Notes: generated from the letters alone by a model not told the origin. A stretch of DNA of 64,000 nucleotides from Aureimonas sp. Leaf324 (GCF_001423245.1 NZ_LMOH01000001.1:588563-652562), one strand, 5' to 3'. Shown: positions 8,666 to 19,329, counted from the first letter of the stretch. Numbers and translations are program-made.

Positions 8666-10143
8666 CCGATCTGACCGAACTCACCATCGCCGAAGCCCGC
8701 GACGCCCTGAAGGCCAAGACCTTCCGGGCAAGCGAGCTGACGGACGCCTATCTCGACGCGATCGAAGCGGCCAACGGCGCACTGAACGCCTACGTCGCCG
8801 TGACGGCCGACAAGGCGCGCGAGATGGCGGCCGCGTCCGATGCTCGACTGGGTCAGGGCGAGGGCGGGGCGCTCGAAGGCATTCCCCTCGGCGTCAAGGA
8901 CCTCTTTGCGGTCGAGGGCGTGCGTACGCAGGCCGCGTCCCACATTCTCGACGGCTTCAAGCCACGTTACGAATCGACGGTCACGGCCAATCTTTGGGCC
9001 GACGGCGCCGTGATGCTCGGCAAGCTGAACATGGACGAGTTCGCGATGGGCTCGTCCAACGAATCGAGCCATGACGGCCCGGTCGTGAACCCTTGGCGCC
9101 GCACGGACTCGGATGTCGCGCTGGTGCCCGGCGGGTCGTCGGGCGGTTCGTCGGCGGCCGTCGCCGCGCGCTTGTGCGCCGGCGCGACGGCCACCGATAC
9201 CGGCGGCTCGATCCGCCAGCCGGCGGCCTTCACGGGAACGGTGGGCATCAAGCCGACCTACGGCCGTTGCTCGCGCTGGGGCATCGTCGCCTACGCGTCG
9301 TCCCTCGATCAGGCAGGCCCGATCGCACGCGATGTCCGCGATGCGGCGATTCTCCTGACGTCGATGGCCTCGAGCGACCCGAAGGACACGACGTCCGTGG
9401 ATCGTCCGGTGCCGGATTACGAAGCCGCCGTCGGCCGGTCGGTGAAGGGCCTTCGCATCGGCATCCCACGCGAATATCGCGTCGAGGGCATGCCGGCCGA
9501 GATCGAGGCGCTCTGGCAGAAGGGCATTGCGACGCTGCGCGAAGCCGGGGCTGAGATCGTCGACGTGTCGCTGCCGCACACGAAGTACGCCCTGCCGGCT
9601 TACTACATCGTGGCGCCCGCCGAAGCCTCGTCCAACCTCGCGCGCTACGATGGCGTGCGCTACGGTCTTCGCGTGCCGGGCAAGGACATTGCCGAAATGT
9701 ACGAGAACACCCGCGCCGCCGGTTTCGGCCGCGAGGTGAAACGCCGCATCATGATCGGCACCTACGTGCTCTCGGCCGGCTACTACGACGCCTATTACCT
9801 GCAGGCGCAGAAAGTCCGCACCCTGATCAAGCGCGACTTCGAGACCGTCTTCGCGGACGGCGTCGATGCGCTCCTGACCCCGACGACCCCATCCGCCGCC
9901 TTCGCGATCGGCGACGCGAAGCTCGCCGCCGATCCGGTGGCGATGTATCTGCAGGACGTCTTCACGATCACCGTGAACCTCGCCGGACTGCCAGGCATCG
10001 CCGTCCCAGCGGGCCTCTCCGGCGAAGGCACGCCGCTCGGCCTCCAGCTGATCGGTCGCCCGTTCGACGAGGAGACGCTCTTCGCCACGGCTTCGGTGAT
10101 CGAGAAGAGCGCCGGTCGCTTCGCGCCGAAGCGCTGGTGGTAG
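8662..10143 (+). CDS. gatA: Asp-tRNA(Asn)/Glu-tRNA(Gln) amidotransferase subunit A
   Basis: Glutaminase subunit of GatCAB: it frees ammonia from glutamine and passes it to GatB. The amidase-signature triad is visible as Lys79 in GVKDLF, Ser159 in [11 protein letters not shown] and Ser183 in [10 protein letters not shown]. The length of 493 residues is normal. Its presence suggests that Gln-tRNA (and possibly Asn-tRNA) is made by the indirect route. It overlaps the upstream GNAT gene by four bases. Confidence 0.98.
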   Translation: MTDLTELTIAEARDALKAKTFRASELTDAYLDAIEAANGALNAYVAVTADKAREMAAASDARLGQGEGGALEGIPLGVKDLFAVEGVRTQAASHILDGFKPRYESTVTANLWADGAVMLGKLNMDEFAMGSSNESSHDGPVVNPWRRTDSDVALVPGGSSGGSSAAVAARLCAGATATDTGGSIRQPAAFTGTVGIKPTYGRCSRWGIVAYASSLDQAGPIARDVRDAAILLTSMASSDPKDTTSVDRPVPDYEAAVGRSVKGLRIGIPREYRVEGMPAEIEALWQKGIATLREAGAEIVDVSLPHTKYALPAYYIVAPAEASSNLARYDGVRYGLRVPGKDIAEMYENTRAAGFGREVKRRIMIGTYVLSAGYYDAYYLQAQKVRTLIKRDFETVFADGVDALLTPTTPSAAFAIGDAKLAADPVAMYLQDVFTITVNLAGLPGIAVPAGLSGEGTPLGLQLIGRPFDEETLFATASVIEKSAGRFAPKRWW

Positions 10144-10224
10144 GATGCTTTGGCGCGCTCCATCGCGCCGAAGAGACCGAATGATCGCAGCCCGGCTGCG
10201 CCCCGAGATGAACGAGTTCGCCCG

Positions 10225-11724
10225 ATGCCCCTCGTCGATACCCGCACCCCCGATCCGAAGAAGCTGATCCCCGGCGCGACCGGCGACTGGGAAATCGTGA
10301 TCGGCATGGAGGTCCATGCCCAGGTCCTCTCGGAATCGAAGCTCTTTTCCGGCGCCTCGACGCAGTTCGGCGGCGAGCCGAACGACAACGTGTCGCTGGT
10401 CGACGCCGCCATGCCGGGCATGCTGCCCGTCATCAACGTCGAATGCGTGCGGCAGGCGGTGCGTACGGGTCTCGGCCTCAAGGCTCAGATCAACAACCGC
10501 TCGGTCTTCGACCGCAAGAACTACTTCTATCCGGACCTGCCGCAGGGCTACCAGATCTCGCAGTTCCAGCAGCCGATCGTCGGCGAGGGAACGGTGATCG
10601 TCTCGGTCGGCCCCGACTCGAAGGGGCAGTTCGAGGAGGTCGAGGTGGGCGTCGAGCGCTTGCACCTCGAGCAGGACGCCGGCAAGTCGCTGCACGACCA
10701 GCATGCGACGATGTCGTTCGTCGACCTGAACCGCTCCGGCGTCGCGCTGATGGAGATCGTGTCGAAGCCCGACATGCGCTCCGCGGACGAAGCGCGCGCG
10801 TACCTCACCAAGCTGCGCACGATCCTGCGCTATCTGGGGACCTGCGACGGCAATATGGATGAGGGCTCCATGCGCGCCGACGTCAATGTCTCGGTGCGCC
10901 GACCGGGCGGCGAGTTCGGCACGCGCTGCGAGATCAAGAACGTCAATTCGATCCGCTTCGTCGGACAGGCGATCGAGTCGGAAGCGCGCCGCCAGATCGC
11001 GATCATCGAGGACGGCGGCACGATCGATCAGGAAACGCGGCTCTTCGACCCGGCCAAGGGCGAAACGCGCGCGATGCGCTCCAAGGAGGACGCGCACGAC
11101 TATCGCTATTTCCCGGACCCCGATCTCCTGCCGCTCGAGTTCGACGACGCCTTCGTCGCGGCGCTGCGAGAGGAGCTGCCGGAACTCCCCGACGACAAGC
11201 GCCAGCGCCTCATGAGCGAGGCCGGGCTCTCGGCCTACGATGCGTCGATCCTGGTATCGGAGAAGTCGATCGCCGACTTCTTCGAACAGGTCGCCAAGGG
11301 GCGCGACGCCAAGCAGGCGGCGAACTGGGTCATCAACGACCTCCTCGGCGCGCTGAACAAAAGCGGCAAGTCGATCGAGGAGACGCCGGTCTCGGCCGAC
11401 CAGCTTGGCGCCGTGCTCGATCTCATCCGTGAAGGGACGATCTCCGGCAAGATCGCCAAAGACCTCTTCGAGATCGTCTGGAACGAAGGCGGAGACCCGC
11501 GCGAGCTCGTCGAAAGCCGCGGCCTGAAGCAGGTCACCGACACGGGCGCGATCGAGAAGGCGGTGGACGAAGTGATCGCAGCCAACCCGGACAAGGTGGC
11601 GCAGGCGATCGCCAAGCCGACGCTCGCCGGCTGGTTCGTCGGTCAGGTGATGCGCGCGACCGGCGGAAAGGCGAACCCGCAGGCGGTCAACGACCTGGTG
11701 AAGGCCAAGCTCGGGCTGGAATGA
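10225..11724 (+). CDS. gatB: Asp-tRNA(Asn)/Glu-tRNA(Gln) amidotransferase subunit B
   Basis: Kinase/transamidase subunit that activates the tRNA-bound Glu or Asp and adds the ammonia supplied by GatA. The 499-residue product starts [14 protein letters not shown] and continues [20 protein letters not shown], the family signature. [19 protein letters not shown] and [17 protein letters not shown] follow, with a C-terminal GatB/YqeY tail region. The ATG at 10225 is preferred to a TTG 75 bases upstream, because the extra residues are unconserved in character. It ends in an ATGA overlap with the next gene. Confidence 0.97.
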   Translation: MPLVDTRTPDPKKLIPGATGDWEIVIGMEVHAQVLSESKLFSGASTQFGGEPNDNVSLVDAAMPGMLPVINVECVRQAVRTGLGLKAQINNRSVFDRKNYFYPDLPQGYQISQFQQPIVGEGTVIVSVGPDSKGQFEEVEVGVERLHLEQDAGKSLHDQHATMSFVDLNRSGVALMEIVSKPDMRSADEARAYLTKLRTILRYLGTCDGNMDEGSMRADVNVSVRRPGGEFGTRCEIKNVNSIRFVGQAIESEARRQIAIIEDGGTIDQETRLFDPAKGETRAMRSKEDAHDYRYFPDPDLLPLEFDDAFVAALREELPELPDDKRQRLMSEAGLSAYDASILVSEKSIADFFEQVAKGRDAKQAANWVINDLLGALNKSGKSIEETPVSADQLGAVLDLIREGTISGKIAKDLFEIVWNEGGDPRELVESRGLKQVTDTGAIEKAVDEVIAANPDKVAQAIAKPTLAGWFVGQVMRATGGKANPQAVNDLVKAKLGLE

Positions 11725-12224
11725 GCACCTACTTCATCCGCACCGCGACGGCTCGCGACATGGGAGCCGTTCGCCAGCTGTTGGTCGAGACGTGGCAGGC
11801 AACCTACGGTGCCATCCATGACGCCGAGCGGCTGCGCGAGGTGACCGGAACGTCGCACGACGAGGCCGCGCTCCGCGGCCGTCTCGGCCAACCGGATACA
11901 GAGTTTCTGGTCGCAGACGACGGCAAGCGTCTTGGCGGCATGGCCTTCGCCCGCGCCGCGAGCGAAGACCGGACCCTTCTCATCCTGCACGATCTCTACG
12001 TACGCCCGGATGCCCAAGGGCAGGGCGTCGGGACGGAACTCTTCTCCGAGATCGCCGGCTGCTTTCCCCAGGCGACCCGCATGCGCATCGAGGTCGATGA
12101 AACCAACGCCCGGGCGATCGGCTTCTACACCGGGCTGGGCTTCGCGCGGGTCGGCACTTCCGAGAGCGGGAGCGGCTCGACCGTGCTGATCTTCGAGCGT
12201 CCGCTGGGCGCTTTCGACGCCTAG
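11721..12224 (+). CDS. GNAT family N-acetyltransferase
   Basis: Second GNAT gene of the gat operon (167 residues), coupled to gatB by an ATGA overlap. The protein begins [18 protein letters not shown], has [20 protein letters not shown] with the acetyl-CoA loop (about 90-109), and [15 protein letters not shown] near the C-terminus, all typical of RimI-like enzymes. The substrate cannot be inferred. Two unrelated GNAT genes flanking gatA/gatB in one operon is a notable arrangement. Confidence 0.93.
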   Translation: MSTYFIRTATARDMGAVRQLLVETWQATYGAIHDAERLREVTGTSHDEAALRGRLGQPDTEFLVADDGKRLGGMAFARAASEDRTLLILHDLYVRPDAQGQGVGTELFSEIAGCFPQATRMRIEVDETNARAIGFYTGLGFARVGTSESGSGSTVLIFERPLGAFDA

Positions 12225-12279
12225 ACTTTTACAGGCTGCGGCAGCATAACCTAGCCACGGCATTTACGGACACGATGCG

Positions 12280-12660
12280 ATGAAACCCTGGCTGCTGCAG
12301 ATCTTCACCTGGTGGAACGGCCAGACGATCGGAACGCGCTTCCACACCTGGCGCTTCGGCAAGCGGGTGGGCGAGGACGAGCGCGGCAACGTCTACTACC
12401 AGTCGGCCGACGGAAAGCGCCGTTGGGTGATCTACGCGGGCGAGGCAGAAGCAAGCCAGATCGGTCCCGGCTGGCACGGCTGGATGCATCACCGCGTCGA
12501 CACGCCGCCAGTGGACGAGAACTACAAGCCGCGCGACTGGCAGAAGCCGCACGTTCCCAACCAGACGGGCACGCGCTTCGCCTACCGACCGAAGGGCTCG
12601 CTCCTCAACACCGCCGAGCGTCCGCGCGTGACGGGCGACTACGACGCCTGGACACCCTGA
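12280..12660 (+). CDS. NADH:ubiquinone oxidoreductase accessory subunit, NDUFA12 family
   Basis: A 126-residue homologue of the mitochondrial complex I accessory subunit NDUFA12 (B17.2). Typical blocks are WWNGQTIGTRFHTWRFGKRV, GNVYYQS and RRWVIYAGEAEASQIGPGWHGWMHH, then WQKPHVPNQTGT. It is encoded away from any nuo operon, as is usual in alphaproteobacteria. It probably binds complex I at the membrane arm/peripheral arm junction. The DUF2155 gene starts 17 bases downstream. Confidence 0.95.
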   Translation: MKPWLLQIFTWWNGQTIGTRFHTWRFGKRVGEDERGNVYYQSADGKRRWVIYAGEAEASQIGPGWHGWMHHRVDTPPVDENYKPRDWQKPHVPNQTGTRFAYRPKGSLLNTAERPRVTGDYDAWTP

Positions 12661-12677
12661 TCGGAACCGCTCGCTCG

Positions 12678-13085
12678 ATGCGTCTCGCTTCTAACGCCGC
12701 GCGGCTCGTGGCGACCCTGGCGCTGGCCTGCGTTTTCCCGCAGGGCGCCTACGCGGCCCGCGTCGAGAACCCGGAAGCGGTGTTCTCCGGGCTGGACAAG
12801 ATCACCGGCCGGATCACCTCGTTCGAGGTGAAGATCAACGAGACCGTGCAGTTCGGCGCGCTGCAAGTGACGCCAAGGGCCTGCTTCACCCGCACGCAGG
12901 ACGAAGCGCCGAAAACCGACGGCTTCGTCGAGGTGGACGAGATCACCCTCGACCGCGAGATCCGCCGCATCTTCACCGGCTGGATGTTTGCCGACTCCCC
13001 CGGCCTCAACGCCGTCGAGCACCCCGTCTACGACGTCTGGCTCAAGGACTGCAAAACCGACGCGAGCGTCCCGCCGGCGCAGTGA
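12678..13085 (+). CDS. DUF2155 exported protein
   Basis: A 135-residue protein with an N-terminal signal peptide (hydrophobic core about 8-20, probable cleavage after AYAA). The mature part contains [28 protein letters not shown] and the region [20 protein letters not shown], which is the DUF2155 pattern in alphaproteobacteria; its function is unknown. It follows NDUFA12 closely and is probably co-transcribed. Its last 58 bases overlap the convergent aat gene. Confidence 0.9.
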   Translation: MRLASNAARLVATLALACVFPQGAYAARVENPEAVFSGLDKITGRITSFEVKINETVQFGALQVTPRACFTRTQDEAPKTDGFVEVDEITLDREIRRIFTGWMFADSPGLNAVEHPVYDVWLKDCKTDASVPPAQ

Positions 13086-13699
13086 AAATCGGCGGGCCGT
13101 TCCAGCGCGTCGGCCAGCAGCTCGCGATATCGCGCACGCCGAACCTCGACGGCGCCGAAGCGCTGGAGGTGCACTGTGATGAACTGCGTGTCGAGGAGTA
13201 TAAAGCCGCCGCGCCGCAGCTTGTCCCATAGATAGACCAGCGGAACCTTCGAGGCATCCGTGCGCCGCGAGAACATGCTCTCGCCGAAGAAGGCTGCGCC
13301 AAGGCTGACACCGTAGAGTCCGCCGACAAGCTCGCCATCCGCCCAAGCCTCGACGGAATGCGCGTGGCCCATGCGGAACAACCCCAGATACAGCTCGCGA
13401 ATCTGAGCGTTGATCCAGGTCTGGTCGCGGCCGGGCGCGGGTTCGGCGCAGGCGTCGACGACAGCTGCGAACGCGGTATCGAACCGGATGTCGAAGGGTC
13501 GCTGGCGGATCGTCTTGCGGAGCGAGCGCGGGACGTGGAACCCGTCGAGCGGAAGGATGCCCCGAAACGTCGGATCGACCCAGTGGATCGACGGGTCGTC
13601 GGCATCTTCCGCCATCGGAAAGATGCCGGCCGCGTAGGCGCGCAGCAGGATCTCGGGTGTGATCAGCGGCTCGGAGCCGTTTCGTCCGCTGCGCGCCAA
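13028..13699 (-). CDS. aat: Leucyl/phenylalanyl-tRNA--protein transferase
   Basis: Adds Leu or Phe to proteins with N-terminal Arg or Lys and so marks them for ClpAP (N-degron pathway). Family blocks are [60 protein letters not shown] and [19 protein letters not shown]. The start is uncertain: I use a TTG at 13699, eight bases below the accC stop, because no ATG or GTG precedes the conserved [10 protein letters not shown]. The 3' end overlaps DUF2155 on the other strand. Confidence 0.92.
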   Translation of the reverse strand: MARSGRNGSEPLITPEILLRAYAAGIFPMAEDADDPSIHWVDPTFRGILPLDGFHVPRSLRKTIRQRPFDIRFDTAFAAVVDACAEPAPGRDQTWINAQIRELYLGLFRMGHAHSVEAWADGELVGGLYGVSLGAAFFGESMFSRRTDASKVPLVYLWDKLRRGGFILLDTQFITVHLQRFGAVEVRRARYRELLADALERPADFHCAGGTLASVLQSLSQTS

Positions 13700-13706
13700 T
13701 GGTGGA

Positions 13707-15059
13707 TCAGGCAGCCTTCGCCGCGGCGGCGAGATACTGCTCCAGCCAGTGAATGTCGTAGTCGCCGGCCTGGATGTCCGGGTTCTCGACGAGGTCCTGG
13801 AACAGGGGCAGCGTCGTCTTCACCCCGTCGACGATGATCTCGTCGAGCGCTCGCCGCAGGCGCATCAGGCACTCGTTCCGGGTGCGCCCATGCACGATCA
13901 GCTTGCCGATCAGCGAATCGTAGAAGGGCGGGATCGTGTAGCCTTGGTAGACGCCCGAATCGACGCGAACACCGAGACCGCCGGGGGCATGGTAGTAGCT
14001 GATCTGGCCGGGCGAGGGCGCGAAGGTCCGCGGATCCTCGGCGTTGATGCGGCACTCGATCGCGTGGCCGTTGAACTTCACGTCGTCCTGCATGACCGAA
14101 AGCCCGAGACCGGCAGCGACGCGAATTTGCTCGTGAACGAGATCAAGGCCGGTGATCGCCTCCGTCACCGGATGCTCGACCTGCAGGCGCGTATTCATCT
14201 CAATGAAATAGAATTCGCCGTTTTCGTACAGGAACTCGATCGTGCCGGCGCCGCGGTACTTCATCTGGGCCATGGCATTGGCGCAGATCTCGCCGATGCG
14301 CAGACGCTGCGCGTCGTCGAGCGCGGGGGAGCGGGCCTCCTCCCAGACTTTCTGGTGGCGGCGCTGCAGCGAGCAGTCGCGCTCGCCGAGGTGCACGGCC
14401 TTGCCCATGCCGTCGCCGAACACCTGCACCTCGATGTGACGCGGCTTGCCGAGATACTTCTCGAGATAGACGGCGTCGTCGCCGAACGCCGCGCCCGCCT
14501 CGGAGCGAGCCGTGGAAAGCGCCATCGACAGGTCGGCGGGCGTCTGCGCCACCTTCATGCCGCGCCCGCCGCCACCGGCCGACGCCTTGACGAGAACCGG
14601 AAAGCCGATCTCCTGCGCGACGCGCATCGCCTCGACATCGTCGGTCACCGCGCCCGCGGATCCCGGCACCACGGGAATGCCGAGAGCCCTGGCGGTGCGC
14701 TTGGCCTCGATCTTGTCGCCCATGACGCGGATATGTTCGGCGGTCGGGCCGATGAAGGCGATATTGTGCGCCTCCAGGATGTCGGCGAAGCGCGCGTTCT
14801 CGGACAGGAAGCCATAGCCGGGATGAACGGCGTCGGCGCCGGAAATCTCGCAGGCCGCGAGGATCTGCGGAATGTTCAGGTAGCTGTCGCGTGCCGGCGG
14901 AGGCCCGATGCAGACGCTTTCGTCGGCCAGCCGCACGTGCATGGCCGCGTTGTCGGCGGTGGAATGCACGGCCACGGTCGCGATGCCGAGCTCCTTGCAG
15001 GCCCGCAGAACGCGGAGCGCGATCTCGCCGCGATTGGCGATCAGTACCTTATTGAACAT
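13707..15059 (-). CDS. accC: Acetyl-CoA carboxylase, biotin carboxylase subunit
   Basis: ATP-dependent carboxylation of biotin on AccB, the first half-reaction of malonyl-CoA synthesis. The 450-residue protein starts [20 protein letters not shown]. It has the ATP-grasp glycine-rich loop [31 protein letters not shown], and [20 protein letters not shown] with the catalytic residues. It lies 51 bases after accB in the same direction, the common accBC operon. Confidence 0.98.
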   Translation of the reverse strand: MFNKVLIANRGEIALRVLRACKELGIATVAVHSTADNAAMHVRLADESVCIGPPPARDSYLNIPQILAACEISGADAVHPGYGFLSENARFADILEAHNIAFIGPTAEHIRVMGDKIEAKRTARALGIPVVPGSAGAVTDDVEAMRVAQEIGFPVLVKASAGGGGRGMKVAQTPADLSMALSTARSEAGAAFGDDAVYLEKYLGKPRHIEVQVFGDGMGKAVHLGERDCSLQRRHQKVWEEARSPALDDAQRLRIGEICANAMAQMKYRGAGTIEFLYENGEFYFIEMNTRLQVEHPVTEAITGLDLVHEQIRVAAGLGLSVMQDDVKFNGHAIECRINAEDPRTFAPSPGQISYYHAPGGLGVRVDSGVYQGYTIPPFYDSLIGKLIVHGRTRNECLMRLRRALDEIIVDGVKTTLPLFQDLVENPDIQAGDYDIHWLEQYLAAAAKAA

Positions 15060-15110
15060 GTATGCCTTTCCTCGACCGCCCGCGAACTCGCCCCGACGAT
15101 CCCCGAGGGA

Positions 15111-15593
15111 TCAACCGATGACGACCAGCGCCTCGCCGTATTCGACCGGCTGGCCGTTGTCGACGCAGATGCGCTTGATGGTGCCCGAACGCGGTGCCGG
15201 GATCTGATTCATCGTCTTCATCGCCTCGATGATGAGGAGGGTGTCACCCTCGTTCACCGTCTGGCCGATTTCGATGAACTGCTTGGCGCCCGGCGCGGAC
15301 GCCAGATACACGGTGCCGACCATGGGCGAGGGCACCGATCCCACCTCGGGCCCGCTGGAAGCCGCGGGTGCGGCGGGAGCCGCCGCCGGAGCCTGCTGCG
15401 CCGGCATGGCGTGCATCGGCGCAGGCGCGGGAGCGCCGTAGCTGTAGCCGGCGGACGCCACGTATTCCTTCTGACGCGACACGCGGATGCGCAGGTCGCC
15501 CTGCTCGATTTCGATCTCGGTCAGATCCGTGTCGTTCAAGATGTCGGCAAGCTCGCGCACCAGCGAACGGTCCACAGTCGAATCCTTTTCCAT
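15111..15593 (-). CDS. accB: Acetyl-CoA carboxylase, biotin carboxyl carrier protein
   Basis: Carries biotin between AccC and the carboxyltransferase. The 160-residue protein has an N-terminal part ([20 protein letters not shown]), a flexible Ala/Pro-rich linker (about 57-88) and the biotinyl domain with VGTVYLAS and EAMKTMNQI; the biotin lysine is Lys126. I chose the ATG at 15593 because AAGGAC stands before it and the sequence MEKDSTVDR precedes the conserved part; a longer open frame upstream is not conserved in character. Confidence 0.97.
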   Translation of the reverse strand: MEKDSTVDRSLVRELADILNDTDLTEIEIEQGDLRIRVSRQKEYVASAGYSYGAPAPAPMHAMPAQQAPAAAPAAPAASSGPEVGSVPSPMVGTVYLASAPGAKQFIEIGQTVNEGDTLLIIEAMKTMNQIPAPRSGTIKRICVDNGQPVEYGEALVVIG

Positions 15594-15660
15594 AATGGTC
15601 CTTCGAACTCGCCGGGGATTCGACACGGAACTGTCCGGTCGGCCTCGGTCCTTCATGCGA

Positions 15661-15691
15661 CGAAAAGCCCGGATCACGATGATCCCGGCTT
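15661..15691 (-). terminator. Rho-independent terminator of the M48/DsbA operon
   Basis: On the minus strand a 12-base stem with one C-C mismatch (15691-15680 with 15676-15665, loop of three bases) is followed directly by TTTTCG. It lies 138 bases after the DsbA-like gene stop and before accB. Confidence 0.65.
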
Positions 15692-15728
15692 CGGAAGAGG
15701 CAGGCGTCAGCCTGCCGACAGTTGCTTG

Positions 15729-15767
15729 ACGGATCGAACGCCCCAAGGGCGTATCCGTTCGATCCGT
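15729..15767. repeat. Perfect 12-base inverted repeat in the accB upstream region
   Basis: ACGGATCGAACG (15729-15740) and its exact complement CGTTCGATCCGT (15756-15767) flank 15 bases that hold a smaller GCCC/GGGC pairing. It has no T-tract on either side. It may be a second hairpin after the DsbA gene or an operator upstream of accBC. Confidence 0.6.
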
Positions 15768-15828
15768 GCCGTATAAACACTTGCGAGCGGCTCGCAAAGC
15801 CGGGAAGGCGCCAGCGACGCGCCTGAAC

Positions 15829-16626
15829 TCAATTGGCCGTCGGCGAGCAGCTCGCGGAGCCGCAGGCGCGAATGTTCGCAATCTTTTCCGCGAGCGCGTC
15901 AGCGCCCACGGCACCGGGGACGAGTTCGTCGCCGATCACGTAGCTCGGCGTCCCGCTGATGCCGAGCGCCGTCGCGAGCTCGGCGCTCTCGTTCAGCGCC
16001 GCGGTCACGCTCTGGCCGCCGAGCAGCGGTCGAAGCGTGGCCTCCTGAACTCCGAGCTGCGCCGCGACTTCGAGCGCACGTGCCTCGTCGACCTGCGCGC
16101 GCGATGCCAACAGCGTCTTCTGAAACTGCGGATAGCTGTCCGGCTTCGTCTCGCGAAACGCCAGACTGACGCGCGCAGCGGCTTCGGACGCCGGCCCGAG
16201 GACCGGAATTTCCTTATAGACGACCTTCAGCTTCGGATCGCTCTCCAGAAGCACCTGAAGGTCGCTTGCCGCCCGCTTGCAGTAGCCGCAATTGTAATCG
16301 AAGAATTCGACCAGCGTGACATCGCCCTGCGGGTTACCGGCCACCGTTCCGGCCGGCGAGGCATCCAGCCGCTCGCGCAGGCTTGCGATCGTTTCACTCT
16401 GTCCGGCCTTCGCTTGCGCAGACCGTTTCGCTTCGAGCGCCTGCATCGATTCGAGCAGGACCTCCGGGTTGGCGATGAGGTAGTTGCGAACGATGGTCTC
16501 GATCTCGCGCGTCTGCGCATCATCAAGCGCGAGGGCGGGCGAGCCAAGAAGCGAGGCGCCGAGGACCGCCGCGGCGCCCACACGCCGACCCAGCGCAAGT
16601 CTCCTGAACACCGGACCATGCGTCAT
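15829..16626 (-). CDS. DsbA-like thiol:disulfide oxidoreductase (Com1-like), exported
   Basis: Periplasmic thioredoxin-fold protein of 265 residues. It has a signal peptide (about 1-34), an N-terminal helical part [20 protein letters not shown] like that of Com1/ScsC proteins, the active site [13 protein letters not shown] (Cys113-Gly-Tyr-Cys116), and the cis-proline loop [12 protein letters not shown]. It probably introduces or isomerises disulfides in envelope proteins. I chose the ATG at 16626, which overlaps the M48 protease stop as ATGA; the two genes are coupled. Confidence 0.93.
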   Translation of the reverse strand: MTHGPVFRRLALGRRVGAAAVLGASLLGSPALALDDAQTREIETIVRNYLIANPEVLLESMQALEAKRSAQAKAGQSETIASLRERLDASPAGTVAGNPQGDVTLVEFFDYNCGYCKRAASDLQVLLESDPKLKVVYKEIPVLGPASEAAARVSLAFRETKPDSYPQFQKTLLASRAQVDEARALEVAAQLGVQEATLRPLLGGQSVTAALNESAELATALGISGTPSYVIGDELVPGAVGADALAEKIANIRACGSASCSPTAN

Positions 16627-18005
16627 TTGCGGTTCACCTTCGTCGTGATGATGTCCTGAGCCTGCAGCCATTGCGGCGAGTTCGGACGAAATTTCTGCTG
16701 TGCGCGGGCGGCGAAGATCTTCGCCTGACGGAAGTTGCCGGCTTCCCAGTAACCTTCGGCCGTCGCCAGCTCGGCCGCGCCGATGTCGCCGGTCTTGCCG
16801 TAGGCCATCGCCAGGAACTGGTAGGCCGTCGAGTTGCCGGGATCGTCTTCCAGCCCCTTGCGGATCTGCGCGATGGCGTCCTTCATCCGCTCCGGCTTGC
16901 CGCCGGTCACGAGCGCCTGCCCGACGGCCGCCTCGAGGATTCCCGACTTCGACGGGTCGAGCTTGGCGGCCTTGGCGAAGGCGGCGGCCGATTCGTCGGA
17001 GCGGCCGGCCGCCATCAGGATCTCGCCGCGAACCTCATGAAACCAAGGGTTTCCGGGCACTTCCTTGATCAGCGCATCGATCTTTTGAAGGGCGGCGCTG
17101 GGCGAGCCCGCCAGATGGGTCGCGATCGCATCGCCATAGCGCGCGGGAAGGCTCGTCAGATTGCGCCCGAACGTTCGCCGGACCTGACCCGCACCACCGT
17201 TGTAGGCGGCGATCTTGGCGCGGGCCAGATCGTGTCGAAGCTGAAGCTCGGGTGGGTCCTTCTTGTCGAAGTAGGGACTTTCCTTCGCCGCCGTCTGGAG
17301 GAAGCCGATGCGCTCCTGCGGCGCGGGATGTGAACTCACGTAGCGATCGGACGAGACGCCCGACAGCATATTCTTGCGCATCAGGCCGGCGAAGCTGTCG
17401 AGCAGCCCCTTCGGCGACTGCTGCGTCTTCAAGAGGTAGGTGAGTGCCGAGCGGTCGGCCGTCGTCTCTTCCGTGCGCTGATAGGCGAAAAGGCCGCGCT
17501 GCGCGATGTTGCCGCCGCTCGTCATCAGGCCGCTGCCGATGCCCGCCATCGAGCCGGAACCGCTGGCCGCGCCCGCCGCCGCGACACCCGCCCCGAGAAG
17601 GCCGGCCACGACGGCGATCGTCTTGGCCCGCTCGATCTGGTCGCGCAGTCGTTCCTGATGCCCGCCCGCAAGGTGCCCGACCTCGTGGGCCAGAACGCCG
17701 ATCGTCTCGTTCGGCGTCTCCGATTCGAGGATCGTGCCGGTGTTGATGAAGATGCGACGACCCGCCACGAAGGCGTTGAAGCCGAGGTCGTTGACGAGGA
17801 CGATCTCGACACGGGCCGGCGACAGGCCGGCCGCGCGCAGGATCGGCTGCGAATAGTCCTTGATGAGGCCTTCGATCTCCGCGTCGCGCACGATCGGCAG
17901 CGACGAACGTCGCGCCTGCTGCGCCTCCGCCGGGGGCGCGGCCACCGCAACGACCAGCGCGGCTGCGACCGCCTTCGCAAAGAGGCCCTTCAACAAAAAA
18001 TCCAC
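16623..18005 (-). CDS. M48 family metalloprotease with TPR domain (BepA/YfgC-like)
   Basis: Periplasmic zinc protease of 460 residues with a signal peptide ending near PPAEAQQ (about 1-30). The zinc motif is HEVGH at 107-111 within LAHEVGHLAGGHQ, with a downstream acidic ligand region EETTADRSALTYL. A C-terminal tetratricopeptide part (about 290-450) shows WFHEVRGEILMAAGRSDESA. BepA proteins check outer-membrane protein assembly and LptD maturation, which fits coupling to a DsbA-like gene. It starts at a GTG (18005) after a purine-rich site. Confidence 0.93.
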   Translation of the reverse strand: MDFLLKGLFAKAVAAALVVAVAAPPAEAQQARRSSLPIVRDAEIEGLIKDYSQPILRAAGLSPARVEIVLVNDLGFNAFVAGRRIFINTGTILESETPNETIGVLAHEVGHLAGGHQERLRDQIERAKTIAVVAGLLGAGVAAAGAASGSGSMAGIGSGLMTSGGNIAQRGLFAYQRTEETTADRSALTYLLKTQQSPKGLLDSFAGLMRKNMLSGVSSDRYVSSHPAPQERIGFLQTAAKESPYFDKKDPPELQLRHDLARAKIAAYNGGAGQVRRTFGRNLTSLPARYGDAIATHLAGSPSAALQKIDALIKEVPGNPWFHEVRGEILMAAGRSDESAAAFAKAAKLDPSKSGILEAAVGQALVTGGKPERMKDAIAQIRKGLEDDPGNSTAYQFLAMAYGKTGDIGAAELATAEGYWEAGNFRQAKIFAARAQQKFRPNSPQWLQAQDIITTKVNRK

Positions 18006-18110
18006 CCCAAGTCTTCCCAGGCTTGTGCACGCACTTCTAGAACGCGGCTTCCCGGTCGGCCATCCCTGCGGACTGCAAGGTCATCTTTTTCCGGCGTTTA
18101 TGAGGCTTCC

Positions 18111-19286
18111 ATGTTTGACATTCCGCCGCCGAAGGCATCCCGCCGTTCCGACGTCGACCCGTTCCGCGCGATGGACGTCATGGCGGCGGCCAACCGCCTG
18201 ATCGCGGAAGGCAAGGACGTGATCTCGCTGGCGGTCGGCCAGCCCTCGGCGCCGGTGCCACGCGTCGTCGCGGACGCCGTCGGAGCCTTTCTGGGACGAG
18301 GCCGTGTCGGCTACACCGATGCGCTCGGTCGTGTGGCGCTCCGCCGACGCATCGCCCGCCATTACGGCGAGACCTATGGTGTGGACGTGCCGGCGGAACG
18401 GATCATGGTGACGACCGGATCGTCCGCGGGCTTCAATCTGGCATTCCTGACCGCGTTCGACGTCGGCGACCGAGTGGCGATCTCGACGCCCGGCTATCCC
18501 GCCTATCGCAACATCCTGAAAGCGCTGGGGATCGAGCCGGTCGAGATCCCGGTCGGACCGGAAACGGATTACATCCTGACCGCGGAGGCTTTGGAACGCG
18601 CGCATCGGCAGACGCCCCTGCAGGGCGTCCTAATCGCCAGTCCGGCGAACCCGACCGGCACGGTGACGCCGCCCGCGGAGCTGCGCAAGCTCGTCGAGTT
18701 CTCCGACGCGGCGGGACTCGTCTTCATCTCCGACGAGATCTACCACGGTCTCGCTTTCGGCCGCGAAACCGCCTCGGCACTCCAGTTTTCCAACCGCGCG
18801 ATCGTCGTCAACTCGTTCTCCAAATACTACTGCATGACCGGGTGGCGCATCGGTTGGCTGGTGCTTCCGCCTCATCTCGTGCGGCCGGCGGAGCGCGTCG
18901 GGCAGAGCCTCTACATCTCCGCACCGGAACTCAGCCAGGTCGGCGCCGAAGCCGTGTTCGAGGCGACGGAGGAACTAGAAGCGGTCAAGCTCGGCTACGA
19001 GCGCAGCCGCTCGCTGCTCATGGAGGCGCTTCCGGCGCTCGGTTTCGGCGACATCGCTCCGATCGATGGGGCCTTTTATGCCTATGCCACCATCCCCGAG
19101 GCATTCTCGAATTCGACGGAGTTTGCCAGGCATCTGTTGGAAACGGCGCTCGTCGCGGCGACGCCGGGGCTCGACTTCGATCTCGAGCGCGGCCATCGCA
19201 CGATGCGCCTGTCCTATGCCGGAGATCCCGGCGAGATCGCCGAAGCGGTGCGCCGCCTTCGCAGCGTGCTTGAGCGCGGCGCCTGA
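18111..19286 (+). CDS. Pyridoxal phosphate-dependent class I/II aminotransferase
   Basis: A 391-residue fold-type I aminotransferase. Visible are the substrate loop SLAVGQPSAPVP, the cofactor glycine loop TGSSAGFNLAF, SPANPTGTVTPP, DEIYHGLAF, and the Schiff-base lysine Lys238 in NSFSKYYCMTGWRIGW, with the C-terminal arginine in MRLSYAG. The family is aspartate-aminotransferase-like, but the substrate cannot be fixed from sequence. I chose the ATG at 18111; the longer open frame upstream overlaps the M48 start region and is not conserved in character. A hairpin follows the stop. Confidence 0.92.
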   Translation: MFDIPPPKASRRSDVDPFRAMDVMAAANRLIAEGKDVISLAVGQPSAPVPRVVADAVGAFLGRGRVGYTDALGRVALRRRIARHYGETYGVDVPAERIMVTTGSSAGFNLAFLTAFDVGDRVAISTPGYPAYRNILKALGIEPVEIPVGPETDYILTAEALERAHRQTPLQGVLIASPANPTGTVTPPAELRKLVEFSDAAGLVFISDEIYHGLAFGRETASALQFSNRAIVVNSFSKYYCMTGWRIGWLVLPPHLVRPAERVGQSLYISAPELSQVGAEAVFEATEELEAVKLGYERSRSLLMEALPALGFGDIAPIDGAFYAYATIPEAFSNSTEFARHLLETALVAATPGLDFDLERGHRTMRLSYAGDPGEIAEAVRRLRSVLERGA

Positions 19287-19297
19287 GCCGCAAACGA

Positions 19298-19323
19298 AAG
19301 GAGCGGCCCGAGAGCCGCTCCTT
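19298..19323. terminator. Bidirectional hairpin between the aminotransferase gene and rne
   Basis: Perfect 10-base stem AAGGAGCGGC / GCCGCTCCTT with a six-base loop, placed between the convergent stop codons. It lacks a long T-run, but its position suits a terminator serving both strands. Confidence 0.6.
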
Positions 19324-19329
19324 GTCGTG

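Noticed and set aside
8593-11097. 834-codon minus-strand open frame across gatA/gatB
   Set aside because: It lies entirely opposite two fully recognisable genes and has shadow-like composition with no domain pattern.
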